Source of the DNA: Photobacterium rosenbergii
GTDB lineage: Bacteria > Pseudomonadota > Gammaproteobacteria > Enterobacterales > Vibrionaceae
Assembly (NCBI RefSeq): GCF_003026455.1
Contig: NZ_PYMB01000017.1
Coordinates: forward strand, 1 to 64,000
Length of the DNA: 64,000 nt
Direction of reading: 5' to 3'
Of the stretch, positions 8,882-17,229 are shown one piece after another; position 1 is the stretch's first letter; each line of letters begins with the position of its first letter. Under the pieces are notes generated by a model. It had not been told where the DNA came from. It saw nothing but the letters and a program-made list of their open reading frames with translations, and ran no database searches. Position numbers and translations under genes: made by a program.

Positions 8882-9715
8882 TCAGTCGACTTCCATCAAC
8901 CGATTATCCGGCGTCAATATCGACGACCACGGCAGGCTCTCATCACCCAGGGTAATAAAGTTAGGGTTCTCTAGCGTATCGCGCTCGTTATAGGACAGAG
9001 GCGTTAGGTGGGTATTAAGAATACGCCCCCCTGCTTCTTCAACAATACACTGGGTCGCTGCCGTATCCCACTCTCCCGTTGGTCCGAGGCGCAGGTAACA
9101 ATCCACCGCCCCTTCCGCTACCAAACAAGACTTGAGTGCAGCAGAGCCGAGCGGTACTAAATCATAATTCAGGGCTGGATCTAACCGGTTAGTGATAGCA
9201 CTGATATCTTGACGGCGGCTGATCGCGACAGCAATCGACTGAGTCGGTAACTCATGCTTATGGGTAGAAATACGTACCGTCTCGCCTTCCGGCGTTGTTT
9301 TCCATGCACCTTTGCCGTTGTAAGCATAATACACGACGCCTGATACCGGCGCATAAACAACCCCCATTACCGGGCTGTTGTTATCGACCAAGGCAATAAT
9401 CGTCGCGAAGTCACCGCTCCCGGCAATAAATTCCTGCGTGCCGTCTAACGGATCCACCAGCCAATACCGTTGCCACTTGGCCCGCTCGGTCAATGGGACA
9501 TCAGCATCTTCTTCCGACAACACCGGAATATCTGGCGTTAACTCTGACAAACGCTGAACAACCAACTTGTGGGCTGCCAAGTCAGCACTGGTGACTGGGG
9601 TGTTGTCATGCTTTACTTGTTTTTCAAACTGGCCGCGCTGGTAGATATCCAGGATCACTTGCCCTGAAGAGCGAGCAATATCGATAACTTGTGGCAACAG
9701 GTGAGATAAGTCCAT
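8882..9715 (-). CDS. cysQ: 3'(2'),5'-bisphosphate nucleotidase
   Basis: Hydrolyses 3'-phosphoadenosine 5'-phosphate (PAP) to AMP, relieving inhibition in sulfate assimilation. The 277-residue inositol-monophosphatase-fold protein has the metal-binding motifs SEED (about residue 70), WLVDPLDGTQEF (about residues 87-98) and EWDTAATQCIVEEAGG (about residues 210-225), all typical of lithium-sensitive phosphatases. Its ATG lies 8 bp after the nudE stop, so the two genes are surely cotranscribed, as in many gammaproteobacteria. Length is slightly above E. coli CysQ (246 aa). Confidence 0.95.
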   Translation of the reverse strand: MDLSHLLPQVIDIARSSGQVILDIYQRGQFEKQVKHDNTPVTSADLAAHKLVVQRLSELTPDIPVLSEEDADVPLTERAKWQRYWLVDPLDGTQEFIAGSGDFATIIALVDNNSPVMGVVYAPVSGVVYYAYNGKGAWKTTPEGETVRISTHKHELPTQSIAVAISRRQDISAITNRLDPALNYDLVPLGSAALKSCLVAEGAVDCYLRLGPTGEWDTAATQCIVEEAGGRILNTHLTPLSYNERDTLENPNFITLGDESLPWSSILTPDNRLMEVD

Positions 9716-9723
9716 ATTCGCTC

Positions 9724-10275
9724 CTATTTTCCAAGTTGCTTTAATGCCAGGAACAAGGCTGTGATACTTCTTGCTTCGGCAAAATCCATATGATGTAGCA
9801 GCTCTTCCGCCTGACTCAGCGGCCAGCGCACGATTTGAAGAGGCTCTGGCTCATCACCATCGAGTTTTTCCGGGTAAAGATCCTGAGCTAAGAACAAGGT
9901 CATTTTGCTCGAGAAGTATGACGGTGCCAACACCACTTCCTTTAGTGGTTGCAGTGCCTTGGCGCCAAAGCCGATTTCTTCTTTCAATTCACGATTAGCC
10001 GCTTCGGCTGCCGATTCACCTTGGTCAATCAGCCCTTTCGGAAAGCCAAGCTCATAACGCTCGGTCCCGGCAGAGTACTCTCGGATCAGTAGCAGATCAC
10101 CCTGCTCTGTCACTGGCACAACCAACACAGCATGACGACCTGACGGTTTCATCCGCTCGTAGGTTCGCTCAACACCATTAGAAAAACGCAAATCGAGCGA
10201 CTCAATCTTGAACAGTCGGGATTGGGCAACCACTTCTGTCGCCAAAATTTCAGGTTTGTTGTGTTCCGCAGTCAT
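9724..10275 (-). CDS. nudE: ADP compounds hydrolase (Nudix)
   Basis: A 183-residue Nudix hydrolase expected to cleave ADP-ribose, NADH and Ap3A-type compounds. The Nudix box runs from about residue 97 as GLIDQGESAAEAANRELKEE plus IGFG, with the metal-binding REL.EE helix intact. Preceded by YELGFPK, as in NudE. It is first in a nudE-cysQ pair. The association with cysQ, which removes PAP, suggests housekeeping of nucleotide by-products. The gsp operon lies upstream on the same strand, separated by 144 bp with a weak hairpin. Confidence 0.93.
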   Translation of the reverse strand: MTAEHNKPEILATEVVAQSRLFKIESLDLRFSNGVERTYERMKPSGRHAVLVVPVTEQGDLLLIREYSAGTERYELGFPKGLIDQGESAAEAANRELKEEIGFGAKALQPLKEVVLAPSYFSSKMTLFLAQDLYPEKLDGDEPEPLQIVRWPLSQAEELLHHMDFAEARSITALFLALKQLGK

Positions 10276-10391
10276 GTTATGTCCTATTCCTGGGAAAGCG
10301 GTCTACCGCCATTGAAGCGGAAACCAAGACAATAACTGCTATTTAATGGCAAGCCGCAAAGGAAATAAAGTAGTTTGTGGGGAAAACGTTA

Positions 10392-10412
10392 ACCCGACTA
10401 AAAAAGTCGGGT
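10392..10412 (-). terminator. Weak hairpin at the end of the gsp operon
   Basis: ACCCGACT-N5-AGTCGGGT lies just after the gspN stop. The downstream tract on the minus strand (TAACG) is not T-rich, so this may be a weak terminator or an mRNA 3'-end stabiliser. Confidence 0.45.
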
Positions 10413-10419
10413 ATTACGA

Positions 10420-11178
10420 TTAAAGGCGTCCGTTATACGAAATTTTGTACTGTCCCTTGGGATCGGGGTTACCCAACCACTTAAGTTGCTCGCCAAGCTG
10501 AGGCGGAAATTGCGCCCCCGGTTTGAACCAACCAGACAAGGAATAGGTATTGCCAGGGGCTAGGGAAGCCTGCCATTCACTGGCCACATCGTCAGAAGAT
10601 TGAGCGACATCGGCTAGCAACTTGCCCTGATCACAGGTTAAGTCAGCAATAACCGGGCCGGGTTCCAAGGCGCCTAACGGTGAAGAGACTTGAGCGGCAG
10701 TCCATGCCAAAGCACCGTCTAGTTGGGCACAATAGGGTGCTGCAAACTGGTAGTTGCGCAGCGTCAGTTCTAAATTCCCATTGACCACAACCGGCAACGC
10801 CGTTGGGGAATACTTGATAACTTCACTGGCGGGCATGGAGACCAGCAGGTTCTCGGCAAACGGACCACTGCTGGCATAGCCAACCAAACCCCGCCCTTGC
10901 AAGTTCATTTCACTGCCTTGGCCAAAGCGGACATCCATTTTCAATTTACCCGTCAGCAAAGAGAAAACTTGCATATCCCACTGCACCCGGCCAAAATTCT
11001 TGCCCTGCCAGCGGATTTGGGCTGCTGTCCCCTGCCAAGGGGTACCACGTATGCCCGATATATCTAATCCTTGAATAGCTGGTGCCTGCTGCCATACCCA
11101 ACTTGCAGGAATATGTGCCACTAGGCTTCCAACAAACACCGCACCAAACGAGGCACCCAGTAATAACTTATATTTCAC
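10420..11178 (-). CDS. gspN: Type II secretion system protein N
   Basis: A 252-residue bitopic protein with one N-terminal membrane anchor (about residues 5-22) and a beta-rich periplasmic domain, matching GspN/EpsN, the last gene of Vibrio-type gsp operons. Its exact role is unclear and it is dispensable in some species. It starts 2 bp after gspM ends, so it is translationally close-coupled. The sequence contains GLDISGIRGTPWQGTA, the type of N-terminal motif common in this family. Confidence 0.9.
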   Translation of the reverse strand: MKYKLLLGASFGAVFVGSLVAHIPASWVWQQAPAIQGLDISGIRGTPWQGTAAQIRWQGKNFGRVQWDMQVFSLLTGKLKMDVRFGQGSEMNLQGRGLVGYASSGPFAENLLVSMPASEVIKYSPTALPVVVNGNLELTLRNYQFAAPYCAQLDGALAWTAAQVSSPLGALEPGPVIADLTCDQGKLLADVAQSSDDVASEWQASLAPGNTYSLSGWFKPGAQFPPQLGEQLKWLGNPDPKGQYKISYNGRL

Positions 11179-11180
11179 GC

Positions 11181-11657
11181 TTACCCCCGCCCTAACTGCA
11201 AGCGGTTAACTTCAACAACACCTGTACGATCGGCTTTAGATACATCCAAAAACTGGGCATCAATACCGTGCTCATCACGCAAAAAGGCCAACCAGTTGAT
11301 CAAGGTATTGAACGGTAGTGGTTGCACCCATACCTGAACGGCTTCACTGCGAGGCTGCATACGGATCAATTCAATATTGAACTGGCGAGTGGTTTCATTA
11401 ACGACCTGATTCAACCCTTTATCGCTAACCGAACCCGTTGAACCGGTTGACGCCCGCAGTGACAAGATTTCATCAGCCTTGGTTGATACCCAACTTAGCA
11501 ACTGGCGCTCAGATTGCAGGCGGCGCTCAGCATTCTCGGCATTGTTTGCCAACGGTTGCCAAATTCCCCAATAGAGGATGGCGATAAACAAGGCGATACC
11601 GCCGCCTAGTACTAGCCTTTGCTCACGCTGGCTTAGCCCTTTCCACCATGCATTCAT
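11181..11657 (-). CDS. gspM: Type II secretion system protein M
   Basis: A 158-residue inner-membrane platform protein: a short cytoplasmic N-terminus (WWKGLSQREQRLVLGG), one membrane helix (about residues 15-35), a coiled-coil-prone segment and a ferredoxin-like periplasmic domain. GspM partners GspL in the inner-membrane assembly platform. Its start overlaps the gspL stop by 4 bp (ATGA), which implies translational coupling and balanced stoichiometry. Length is usual for EpsM (about 165 aa). Confidence 0.95.
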   Translation of the reverse strand: MNAWWKGLSQREQRLVLGGGIALFIAILYWGIWQPLANNAENAERRLQSERQLLSWVSTKADEILSLRASTGSTGSVSDKGLNQVVNETTRQFNIELIRMQPRSEAVQVWVQPLPFNTLINWLAFLRDEHGIDAQFLDVSKADRTGVVEVNRLQLGRG

Positions 11658-12925
11658 GACTTTCTCCTTAGCACGATGGCACCAGTTACTTGGGTCCCCT
11701 CGCGGTTCAACTGACCTAGCTCGACATCAAAGTCTTCATCTAACAGGGTCCTTAGCTGCTCAAAATGCTGGAACTCCGAGGCAATAGCCTGAAAGCGCAT
11801 CTCGTTACGGTTTTGGTCATAACGGAAGTTCTGCACCGACAGCTGCGAAACTTTGGCCAGTGATGGTTGCAATTCAGCTAGCCAAAGCAAAATACCTTCC
11901 GTGCTGCCGCCACCACCCAACCGGGACAACTCACTGTCCATTTGTCGTCTTAGGTAACTCTGTGACGGGACACGCTGGAACTGGGGCAGCACCTGGCGGA
12001 AAATACGCTCGCTTTCCGCTTTATAGGCCTGTGCTTGCGCTTCCATCGCCTGTACCGAAATCACATGCTCTACGACCAGTACCGACAACAAGACCCCAGC
12101 GGCGATAGCCACCTTACGCCAAGGTTTTAAATACTTACGCCACGCTGGTTGCTGCTTGTACTGGCCCGACAGTAAGTTGACCTTACTCTCTGCGGCTCCC
12201 TGAGCAAGAAGCTGCATCACCAGTTCTGGTGTTTCCGCCTGCCAGACACCCGGCATCCCCTCAGGCGCCTGGGTATAGTAATGCACCACAAGTTCATCAC
12301 TTGCCGGCTCATCATCTTGCTGCGACTCTTGATCGTCAGTGGCTTCACTAACTTCGTCATTCTGGGCTGGCGCTACCATCTGTGATTGCAGCCAAGGTGC
12401 TAACCAGGATCGATCCGCACCCACACCCAGAGAATCCGATTGGCGGATCAGCCACATGCCATCAAGCTCAGCGGCCGTAAAACCATTGTCGAATAGCGGT
12501 AAACACAGACAGTCAGGGATCAGCGCCTTGGCTTCGATGCCGGCATCTTCCAGCGCGGCCAGCCATAAGGCGACTTTCTGGTGTTCCACCACCGCCACCT
12601 GCGCCATATCACCACTTTTCTGCAGTAGATGGACATGTAGGTTATCAACATCCTGAGCCAGCTCTTCTTCCAATAAGAATGGCAATACGGCGGATAACTG
12701 ACGACTGCTCCCTGCCGGGATGGCAACTTCCGTCATCAACACATCGGCAGCCGGTGCCAGTACGTACACAACGCGTTGGCTGGCATAGTCAGCTATCTCG
12801 TTGAGTTGACTGATGGCATCTAGCTGGCCCGATGCGATGACTTCTTTTTGTTGTGGCGACCAGACAAGCCATTGCACCGGCTGGTCAGCACGGCTACTTA
12901 GCCTGATTGTCAGAAATTCGCTCAC
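11654..12925 (-). CDS. gspL: Type II secretion system protein L
   Basis: GspL links the cytoplasmic ATPase GspE to the inner-membrane platform. The open frame extends to 12952, but I choose GTG 12925 (423 aa, MSEFLTIRLSSR): it is preceded by GGAGGA at ribosome-binding distance, and Vibrio EpsL begins MSEFLTVRLSS. An actin-like cytoplasmic domain fills about residues 1-240, followed by an acidic linker (ATDDQESQQDDEPASDE), a membrane helix near residue 265 and a periplasmic ferredoxin-like domain. The start overlaps gspK by 32 bp. Confidence 0.95.
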   Translation of the reverse strand: MSEFLTIRLSSRADQPVQWLVWSPQQKEVIASGQLDAISQLNEIADYASQRVVYVLAPAADVLMTEVAIPAGSSRQLSAVLPFLLEEELAQDVDNLHVHLLQKSGDMAQVAVVEHQKVALWLAALEDAGIEAKALIPDCLCLPLFDNGFTAAELDGMWLIRQSDSLGVGADRSWLAPWLQSQMVAPAQNDEVSEATDDQESQQDDEPASDELVVHYYTQAPEGMPGVWQAETPELVMQLLAQGAAESKVNLLSGQYKQQPAWRKYLKPWRKVAIAAGVLLSVLVVEHVISVQAMEAQAQAYKAESERIFRQVLPQFQRVPSQSYLRRQMDSELSRLGGGGSTEGILLWLAELQPSLAKVSQLSVQNFRYDQNRNEMRFQAIASEFQHFEQLRTLLDEDFDVELGQLNREGTQVTGAIVLRRKS

Positions 12926-13922
12926 TGATTCCTCCATAGCGGCGACGTACAACCGTCACCGAATCTTCACTATCTCGTTTGAGCAAGGCCACCAGCCTTA
13001 CCCTGGACCGATCGACCAATACCTCGGTATCCATCTGAAAATAATCACTGCTGACCGCCAGAAAATTCTTGGCCTGCTCTTTTATGTCGGCGCTAATGCT
13101 GCTTAGTTGCGACTCCCCAAGGAAGTCATCCACACTATCCCAACCATCGTAAGGCCGGTCGGCAATCAATTTCTGGGCATCTGACAACGACAACCGTGAT
13201 GAAAACAATGCCACCAAGATAGGGGCTTGATGTTCATAAAGCGTATTAACATTAATGGCCAATGTGGTGGTCGGAATCGCACACACCTGATGACGGACCT
13301 TGTCAAAAATCGCGGCCGTTACCCCATTGACTGCTCGCAACTCACTGGCATCAGCCATCCAATCCCGTGGCGGTAAATAAGGCGGCCGGAACCCCTCATA
13401 AGTACTGTCCCCAGCCCCAAAAGCGGCATTGACCCTTTCATCAGTATCAACATATTCCCATACCGAATCTGCTACCACCTCAGCATCATAACTATCAACA
13501 CCAGTTTCTTCGATCAGGGTCTGCAAAACGGTCACGATGTAAGGCTTGGTGCTACTTCCAGTTTCCGGTTGCACACCTGACAACGCATTTAGGTTAAAGC
13601 ATGCCTGGCGGTCAATAATGTCGCCGATAGCTTCGCCGCCATCGAGTGGGTAGCGCTGACCTTGTGTTGCCCAAGCCTGGCTCAAGTTGACCGTATCACT
13701 ATCATCAACCCCTTGTTTGATCGCCACCTTGGCCAATTCTTCCATCCCCTGTGCATACCAGTAGGCTTGCTGGTTCTGGATTTGGTTTTCGACCCGGTAG
13801 AAATTGAGGTGTAGCCTTTCGGTCATCTGTACGGCCAACAAGGTCATCAGTGACAGCAGCAACAGCACCACAATCAAGGCCACACCACGCTGCTGTTTAG
13901 GCGGTACACATTTACGTGTCAT
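12894..13922 (-). CDS. gspK: Type II secretion minor pseudopilin K
   Basis: The largest minor pseudopilin, which caps the pseudopilus tip with GspI and GspJ. The frame is open to 13985, but ATG 13922 has GGAG seven bases upstream and gives the expected short basic leader: MTRKCVPPKQQRG, cleaved by PilD before VALIVVLLLLSLM. The mature domain is the bulky alpha/beta GspK head. It lacks the Glu+5 of other pseudopilins, as GspK usually does. The chosen start overlaps gspJ by 11 bp. About 342 residues. Confidence 0.93.
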   Translation of the reverse strand: MTRKCVPPKQQRGVALIVVLLLLSLMTLLAVQMTERLHLNFYRVENQIQNQQAYWYAQGMEELAKVAIKQGVDDSDTVNLSQAWATQGQRYPLDGGEAIGDIIDRQACFNLNALSGVQPETGSSTKPYIVTVLQTLIEETGVDSYDAEVVADSVWEYVDTDERVNAAFGAGDSTYEGFRPPYLPPRDWMADASELRAVNGVTAAIFDKVRHQVCAIPTTTLAINVNTLYEHQAPILVALFSSRLSLSDAQKLIADRPYDGWDSVDDFLGESQLSSISADIKEQAKNFLAVSSDYFQMDTEVLVDRSRVRLVALLKRDSEDSVTVVRRRYGGISERISDNQAK

Positions 13923-14589
13923 TACTCGTCTCCAATGCCGAGGTTGGCAGCATGTAGACCCGCTCAATTTCACCGTAGTCTTCAAGCGTTAGTTTGATCA
14001 TGACACCTTCTGGCAAGGCCGCTGGTTTATCCCAGGTCTCCAGCCATTTTTTTTCACTGTAGAAGCGGAACGACATCTCCTCGACCCCAGGCAAAATTGG
14101 CCTGATCAAGGCTTCGGTACCGACCACACTGTCAGGGTATCTAAACCAAACCCGCTCTAGCTGATCATCGATAATCCGATAGCCCACCTTGACGTTTTCG
14201 CCTCGCGGAAACATCTGCTGCGGGTTTTGCCAACCCGTACGGGTGAACAAAATGCCGTAGCTCGATGAGTCCATCAGATATTCACTGCTCTGAAAAATAC
14301 GGTCGCTGACTGTCTCACCTTGATTGCGGACCTTGCGAGCCACCACCTGACGGAAATCATTATCCATCATCACCATCGCCCGCTGGATATCCTTAAGCCG
14401 CTCACTGTGTTCGCGAGACTGTTCGTCACTACGCTGTACGCCGTTCATCACCTGGTAGGCTGACAGACTCAGCATGGCAAACACCGCAATCGCTACCAAT
14501 ACCTCCAGTAAGGTAAAGCCCGCTTGTTTTGCGTTATTCAAGCGAGGGGATTGGGATTGTTGGCCGGAAGTCGTTTTAATTCTCAACAT
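13912..14589 (-). CDS. gspJ: Type II secretion minor pseudopilin J
   Basis: A 225-residue minor pseudopilin with a prepilin cleavage site KQAG/FTLLEVLVAIAVFA near residue 24, including Glu+5. It forms the tip complex with GspI and GspK and is processed by the prepilin peptidase PilD (not in this window). It overlaps gspI by 14 bp and gspK by 11 bp, typical of the tightly packed minor-pseudopilin block. The leader before the cleavage site is longer than usual, so an internal start is possible. Confidence 0.94.
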   Translation of the reverse strand: MLRIKTTSGQQSQSPRLNNAKQAGFTLLEVLVAIAVFAMLSLSAYQVMNGVQRSDEQSREHSERLKDIQRAMVMMDNDFRQVVARKVRNQGETVSDRIFQSSEYLMDSSSYGILFTRTGWQNPQQMFPRGENVKVGYRIIDDQLERVWFRYPDSVVGTEALIRPILPGVEEMSFRFYSEKKWLETWDKPAALPEGVMIKLTLEDYGEIERVYMLPTSALETSNDT

Positions 14590-14956
14590 AAGTTCTCAGC
14601 GTTACTACCGACTGCTTGCGTGCTTCATCTGTAGTTACCGTGACGTCCAATGCACGCAAAAAGCCATCTGCCGTCTGGGTGCTTGTTATCGACCAATACC
14701 ACTCGCGCCCAGCCAGTTCGGATTTCCCGCGTTTGGCTGTGGTTGGGATCTCTCCCGACAGCCTGATCTTGGCCATTTCGTTGTCGGCGACCATGGCTGC
14801 AAAGGTCTTCTCCTCAAGGTAACCCAAGGTATTGAGGTGCTGGCTAACCGCCTTCATCACACTCAAAGCCGCAGTCGCAAACACCGCCAAGGCGACCAGC
14901 ACTTCCAGTAAGGTCAGGCCCCGATTCCGCTTGGGTGATGGGGATAGCAGCTTCAT
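14576..14956 (-). CDS. gspI: Type II secretion minor pseudopilin I
   Basis: A 126-residue pseudopilin with leader MKLLSPSPKRNRG and cleavage before LTLLEVLVALAVFATAALSV (Glu+5 present). GspI nucleates the tip complex with GspJ and GspK. Leu in place of Phe at +1 is tolerated in this family. It overlaps gspH by 4 bp (ATGA type), which points to translational coupling. Length equals known EpsI proteins (about 120 aa). Confidence 0.94.
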   Translation of the reverse strand: MKLLSPSPKRNRGLTLLEVLVALAVFATAALSVMKAVSQHLNTLGYLEEKTFAAMVADNEMAKIRLSGEIPTTAKRGKSELAGREWYWSITSTQTADGFLRALDVTVTTDEARKQSVVTLRTYVEN

Positions 14957-15549
14957 GGTTGGGCCTTCTCTTGCACACTGGCAATGGTCTCACCCGGAGG
15001 CAGCAGGAATAACTGTCCCAACTCATCAGCCTGTACCCGCCAAAATTGGTTTTCACCCGTCACTTCAAACTCCAAGGTAAATGGGGTGTATTCACCACTG
15101 GCCATCACCACCACCTGAGGTGGTTTAATCTTGTCTTTGTCAGTTTGCTCAGCAAACAAGTCTTCATTAAACAGCGACCCCGGCTTGAACAAGCGATCCT
15201 TGTCCTGCCAAGAGTAACTGCCGATTTCGACCACCAAACGGACATCTTCAGGCATTTCCACCTCGGTGAAAAACTTGGAAGACTCTAGTGGTTGCCAATC
15301 CTGACTGGTTAGCTGAAGAAACTGGTACCGGTTACGCTCAACCCGAACGCCGTAGTCGTAACCATTAAGCAGAGCATCCTCGCCCAGCAACTGGACGAGG
15401 TGGTGGAAGCGCGCAGCTTCTTCCCTGACTTTATCTTCCTTGCTCTCGGGCAAGGCCACGATGACTGCCACAGCACTGGTTGCCAATAGCACCAGCACCA
15501 ACAGTATTTCGATCAGGGTAAACCCCGCTGCACGCTTACTCATCATCAC
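14953..15549 (-). CDS. gspH: Type II secretion minor pseudopilin H
   Basis: A 198-residue minor pseudopilin: leader MMMSKRAAG, cleavage before FTLIEILLVLVLLATSAVAV with Glu+5, then a beta-rich head. GspH joins the GspI-J-K tip to the GspG shaft. The first of three consecutive-looking Met codons is annotated; the true start may be the third (MSKRAAG). It begins 3 bp after gspG, so they are in one transcript. Confidence 0.94.
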   Translation of the reverse strand: MMMSKRAAGFTLIEILLVLVLLATSAVAVIVALPESKEDKVREEAARFHHLVQLLGEDALLNGYDYGVRVERNRYQFLQLTSQDWQPLESSKFFTEVEMPEDVRLVVEIGSYSWQDKDRLFKPGSLFNEDLFAEQTDKDKIKPPQVVVMASGEYTPFTLEFEVTGENQFWRVQADELGQLFLLPPGETIASVQEKAQP

Positions 15550-15552
15550 GAC

Positions 15553-15987
15553 TTAGAAGTCCAGCATGTTCCAGTTACCGATATCGGTATTCACACCTTC
15601 ACCGCCTTCTTGGCCATCAGCGCCTAGGCTGAAGATATCAACCGCACCGTGTTCACCCGGCATTACGTACTGGTATGGGTTGCCCCATGGGTCGTTCGGC
15701 AAACGGCGGATGTAGCCACCATCACGGTAGTTACGTGGCTCAGGGCTAGAAGAAGGCATGCTGACCAAAGCTTCAAGGCCCTGATCTGTTGTTGGGTACA
15801 CGCTGTTATCCAGCTTGTACATATCCAGTGCCTGCTCTAACGCGCTGATATCGGTCACGACTTTCTGCTGGTCAGCTTTTTCCTTGTTGCCTAATAGGTT
15901 AGGTACGACCAAACTGGCCAATACCCCAAGGATAACGATTACGACCATGACTTCCAGCAGCGTAAAGCCGCGTTGTTTGCGTTGCAT
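15553..15987 (-). CDS. gspG: Type II secretion major pseudopilin G
   Basis: The main subunit of the periplasmic pseudopilus. Start is ATG 15987 (144 aa, MQRKQRG), preceded by GGAGG with eight-base spacing; a TTG at 16002 lies on the Shine-Dalgarno itself and is unlikely. Cleavage occurs before FTLLEVMVVIVILGVLASLV, with Glu+5. The C-terminal region (DGQEGGEGVNTDIGNW) has the acidic residues that form the calcium site of major pseudopilins. It lies 18 bp after gspF. Confidence 0.97.
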   Translation of the reverse strand: MQRKQRGFTLLEVMVVIVILGVLASLVVPNLLGNKEKADQQKVVTDISALEQALDMYKLDNSVYPTTDQGLEALVSMPSSSPEPRNYRDGGYIRRLPNDPWGNPYQYVMPGEHGAVDIFSLGADGQEGGEGVNTDIGNWNMLDF

Positions 15988-16005
15988 TGAAAAAACCTCC
16001 AAAAA

Positions 16006-17226
16006 TTACATTCCGACCATATTGTTCAAAGCAATGATCGGCATAAGGGTAGCAATAACAATAAACATCACGATGCCAGCCATCGCGACGATCAATAAGG
16101 GCTCGAAAATCCCCAGCGCCATATTTACCAAGGACTCAAAGTCTCGGTCCTGGTTATCAGCTGCACGGGTCAGCATCTGCTCCAGTTCACCACTGCGTTC
16201 ACCGCTGGCAATCATATGCAGCATCATAGGGGGGAAGAGTTTGGTTTGCTCGAGTGAGATCCGAAGACTGGAGCCTTCACGCACTTTGTCCGCCGCTTCC
16301 CGGATCTGTTGGTTGACCCAAGTATTGGTCATCACATCAGAGGCGACCTTCATGCCTTCCAGCAAAGGAATCGCACTTGAAGTACAGATTGAAAGGGTAC
16401 GGGCAAAACGAGAGGTACTCAGCCCCCTGGCAACTTTACCGATCACCGGCAGGCGCATGACCCAGCGATCCCATTTCAACCTGAAGTCCGGTCGTCTGAG
16501 GGCCATCTTGATGATCATGAACAAGGCCGCAATCACCAGCAGCACAACCAGTCCCCAATTCTGGACGAAGTCACTGGCTGCTAGCAAAACCTCGGTGATA
16601 GTCGGCAATTGCTGTCCCATTTGGACAAACTGGTCAACAATCTTAGGGACCACCGTTGCCAACAAGAAGGCCACGACAGCGATTGCAATGATAGTCAGCA
16701 TGGTTGGGTAGATCATTGCCTGCATCAGCTTGCTGCGCATTTTCTGGCGATTCTCGGTGTAGTCCGCCAAGCGGTTGAGCACCGTATCCAAGTGGCCTGA
16801 TTTCTCACCAGCTGCCACCATGGCGCGGAACAGCTGATCGAAGATATGCGGGTATTCTGCCATCGAATCTGACAGGGTATAGCCTTCAACCACCCGCGAG
16901 CGTACTGCCAGCAACATGTTTTTCAGCCGCGGCTTCTCGCTTTGCTCTGCCACTGCTTTGAGACACTCCTCAAGCGGCATCGACGCCTGCACCAAGGTCG
17001 CAAGCTGGCGGGTGATCAAAGACAGTTCCGTGGTACTGATCCCTCGGCGCAGCTGAAAACCGCCACTGGCTTTTTTCTTCTCGCGCTCGTGAGTTTGCAC
17101 CACTTCAACCGGGATCATCCCCTGCTCACGGAGTTGCTGGCGGATCTGCCGCGCGGTATCCCCTTCGAGAACCCCTTTTTTCTGGCGCCCTTTGGCATCC
17201 AGGGCTTTGTATTCAAACGCCGCCAT
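16006..17226 (-). CDS. gspF: Type II secretion inner-membrane platform protein F
   Basis: A 406-residue polytopic inner-membrane protein that forms the rotor-like core of the assembly platform. Two repeated cytoplasmic GspF domains (about residues 70-195 and 275-395) each precede hydrophobic segments, near 170-192, 222-240 and 375-398. The N-terminal AFEYKALDAKGRQKKGVLEGD is a GspF/PilC signature. It lies 3 bp after gspE. Size equals Vibrio EpsF (406 aa). Confidence 0.96.
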   Translation of the reverse strand: MAAFEYKALDAKGRQKKGVLEGDTARQIRQQLREQGMIPVEVVQTHEREKKKASGGFQLRRGISTTELSLITRQLATLVQASMPLEECLKAVAEQSEKPRLKNMLLAVRSRVVEGYTLSDSMAEYPHIFDQLFRAMVAAGEKSGHLDTVLNRLADYTENRQKMRSKLMQAMIYPTMLTIIAIAVVAFLLATVVPKIVDQFVQMGQQLPTITEVLLAASDFVQNWGLVVLLVIAALFMIIKMALRRPDFRLKWDRWVMRLPVIGKVARGLSTSRFARTLSICTSSAIPLLEGMKVASDVMTNTWVNQQIREAADKVREGSSLRISLEQTKLFPPMMLHMIASGERSGELEQMLTRAADNQDRDFESLVNMALGIFEPLLIVAMAGIVMFIVIATLMPIIALNNMVGM

Positions 17227-17229
17227 CGG

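Noticed and set aside
12926..12952. Upstream extension of gspL beyond GTG 12925
   Set aside because: The extension overlaps the Shine-Dalgarno and has no counterpart in EpsL, so the longer frame is unlikely.
15815..16711. A 298-codon frame antisense to gspF and gspG
   Set aside because: It is fully inside strongly supported gsp genes. Its composition (Ser, Thr, Ile-rich) is that of a reverse-complement shadow.
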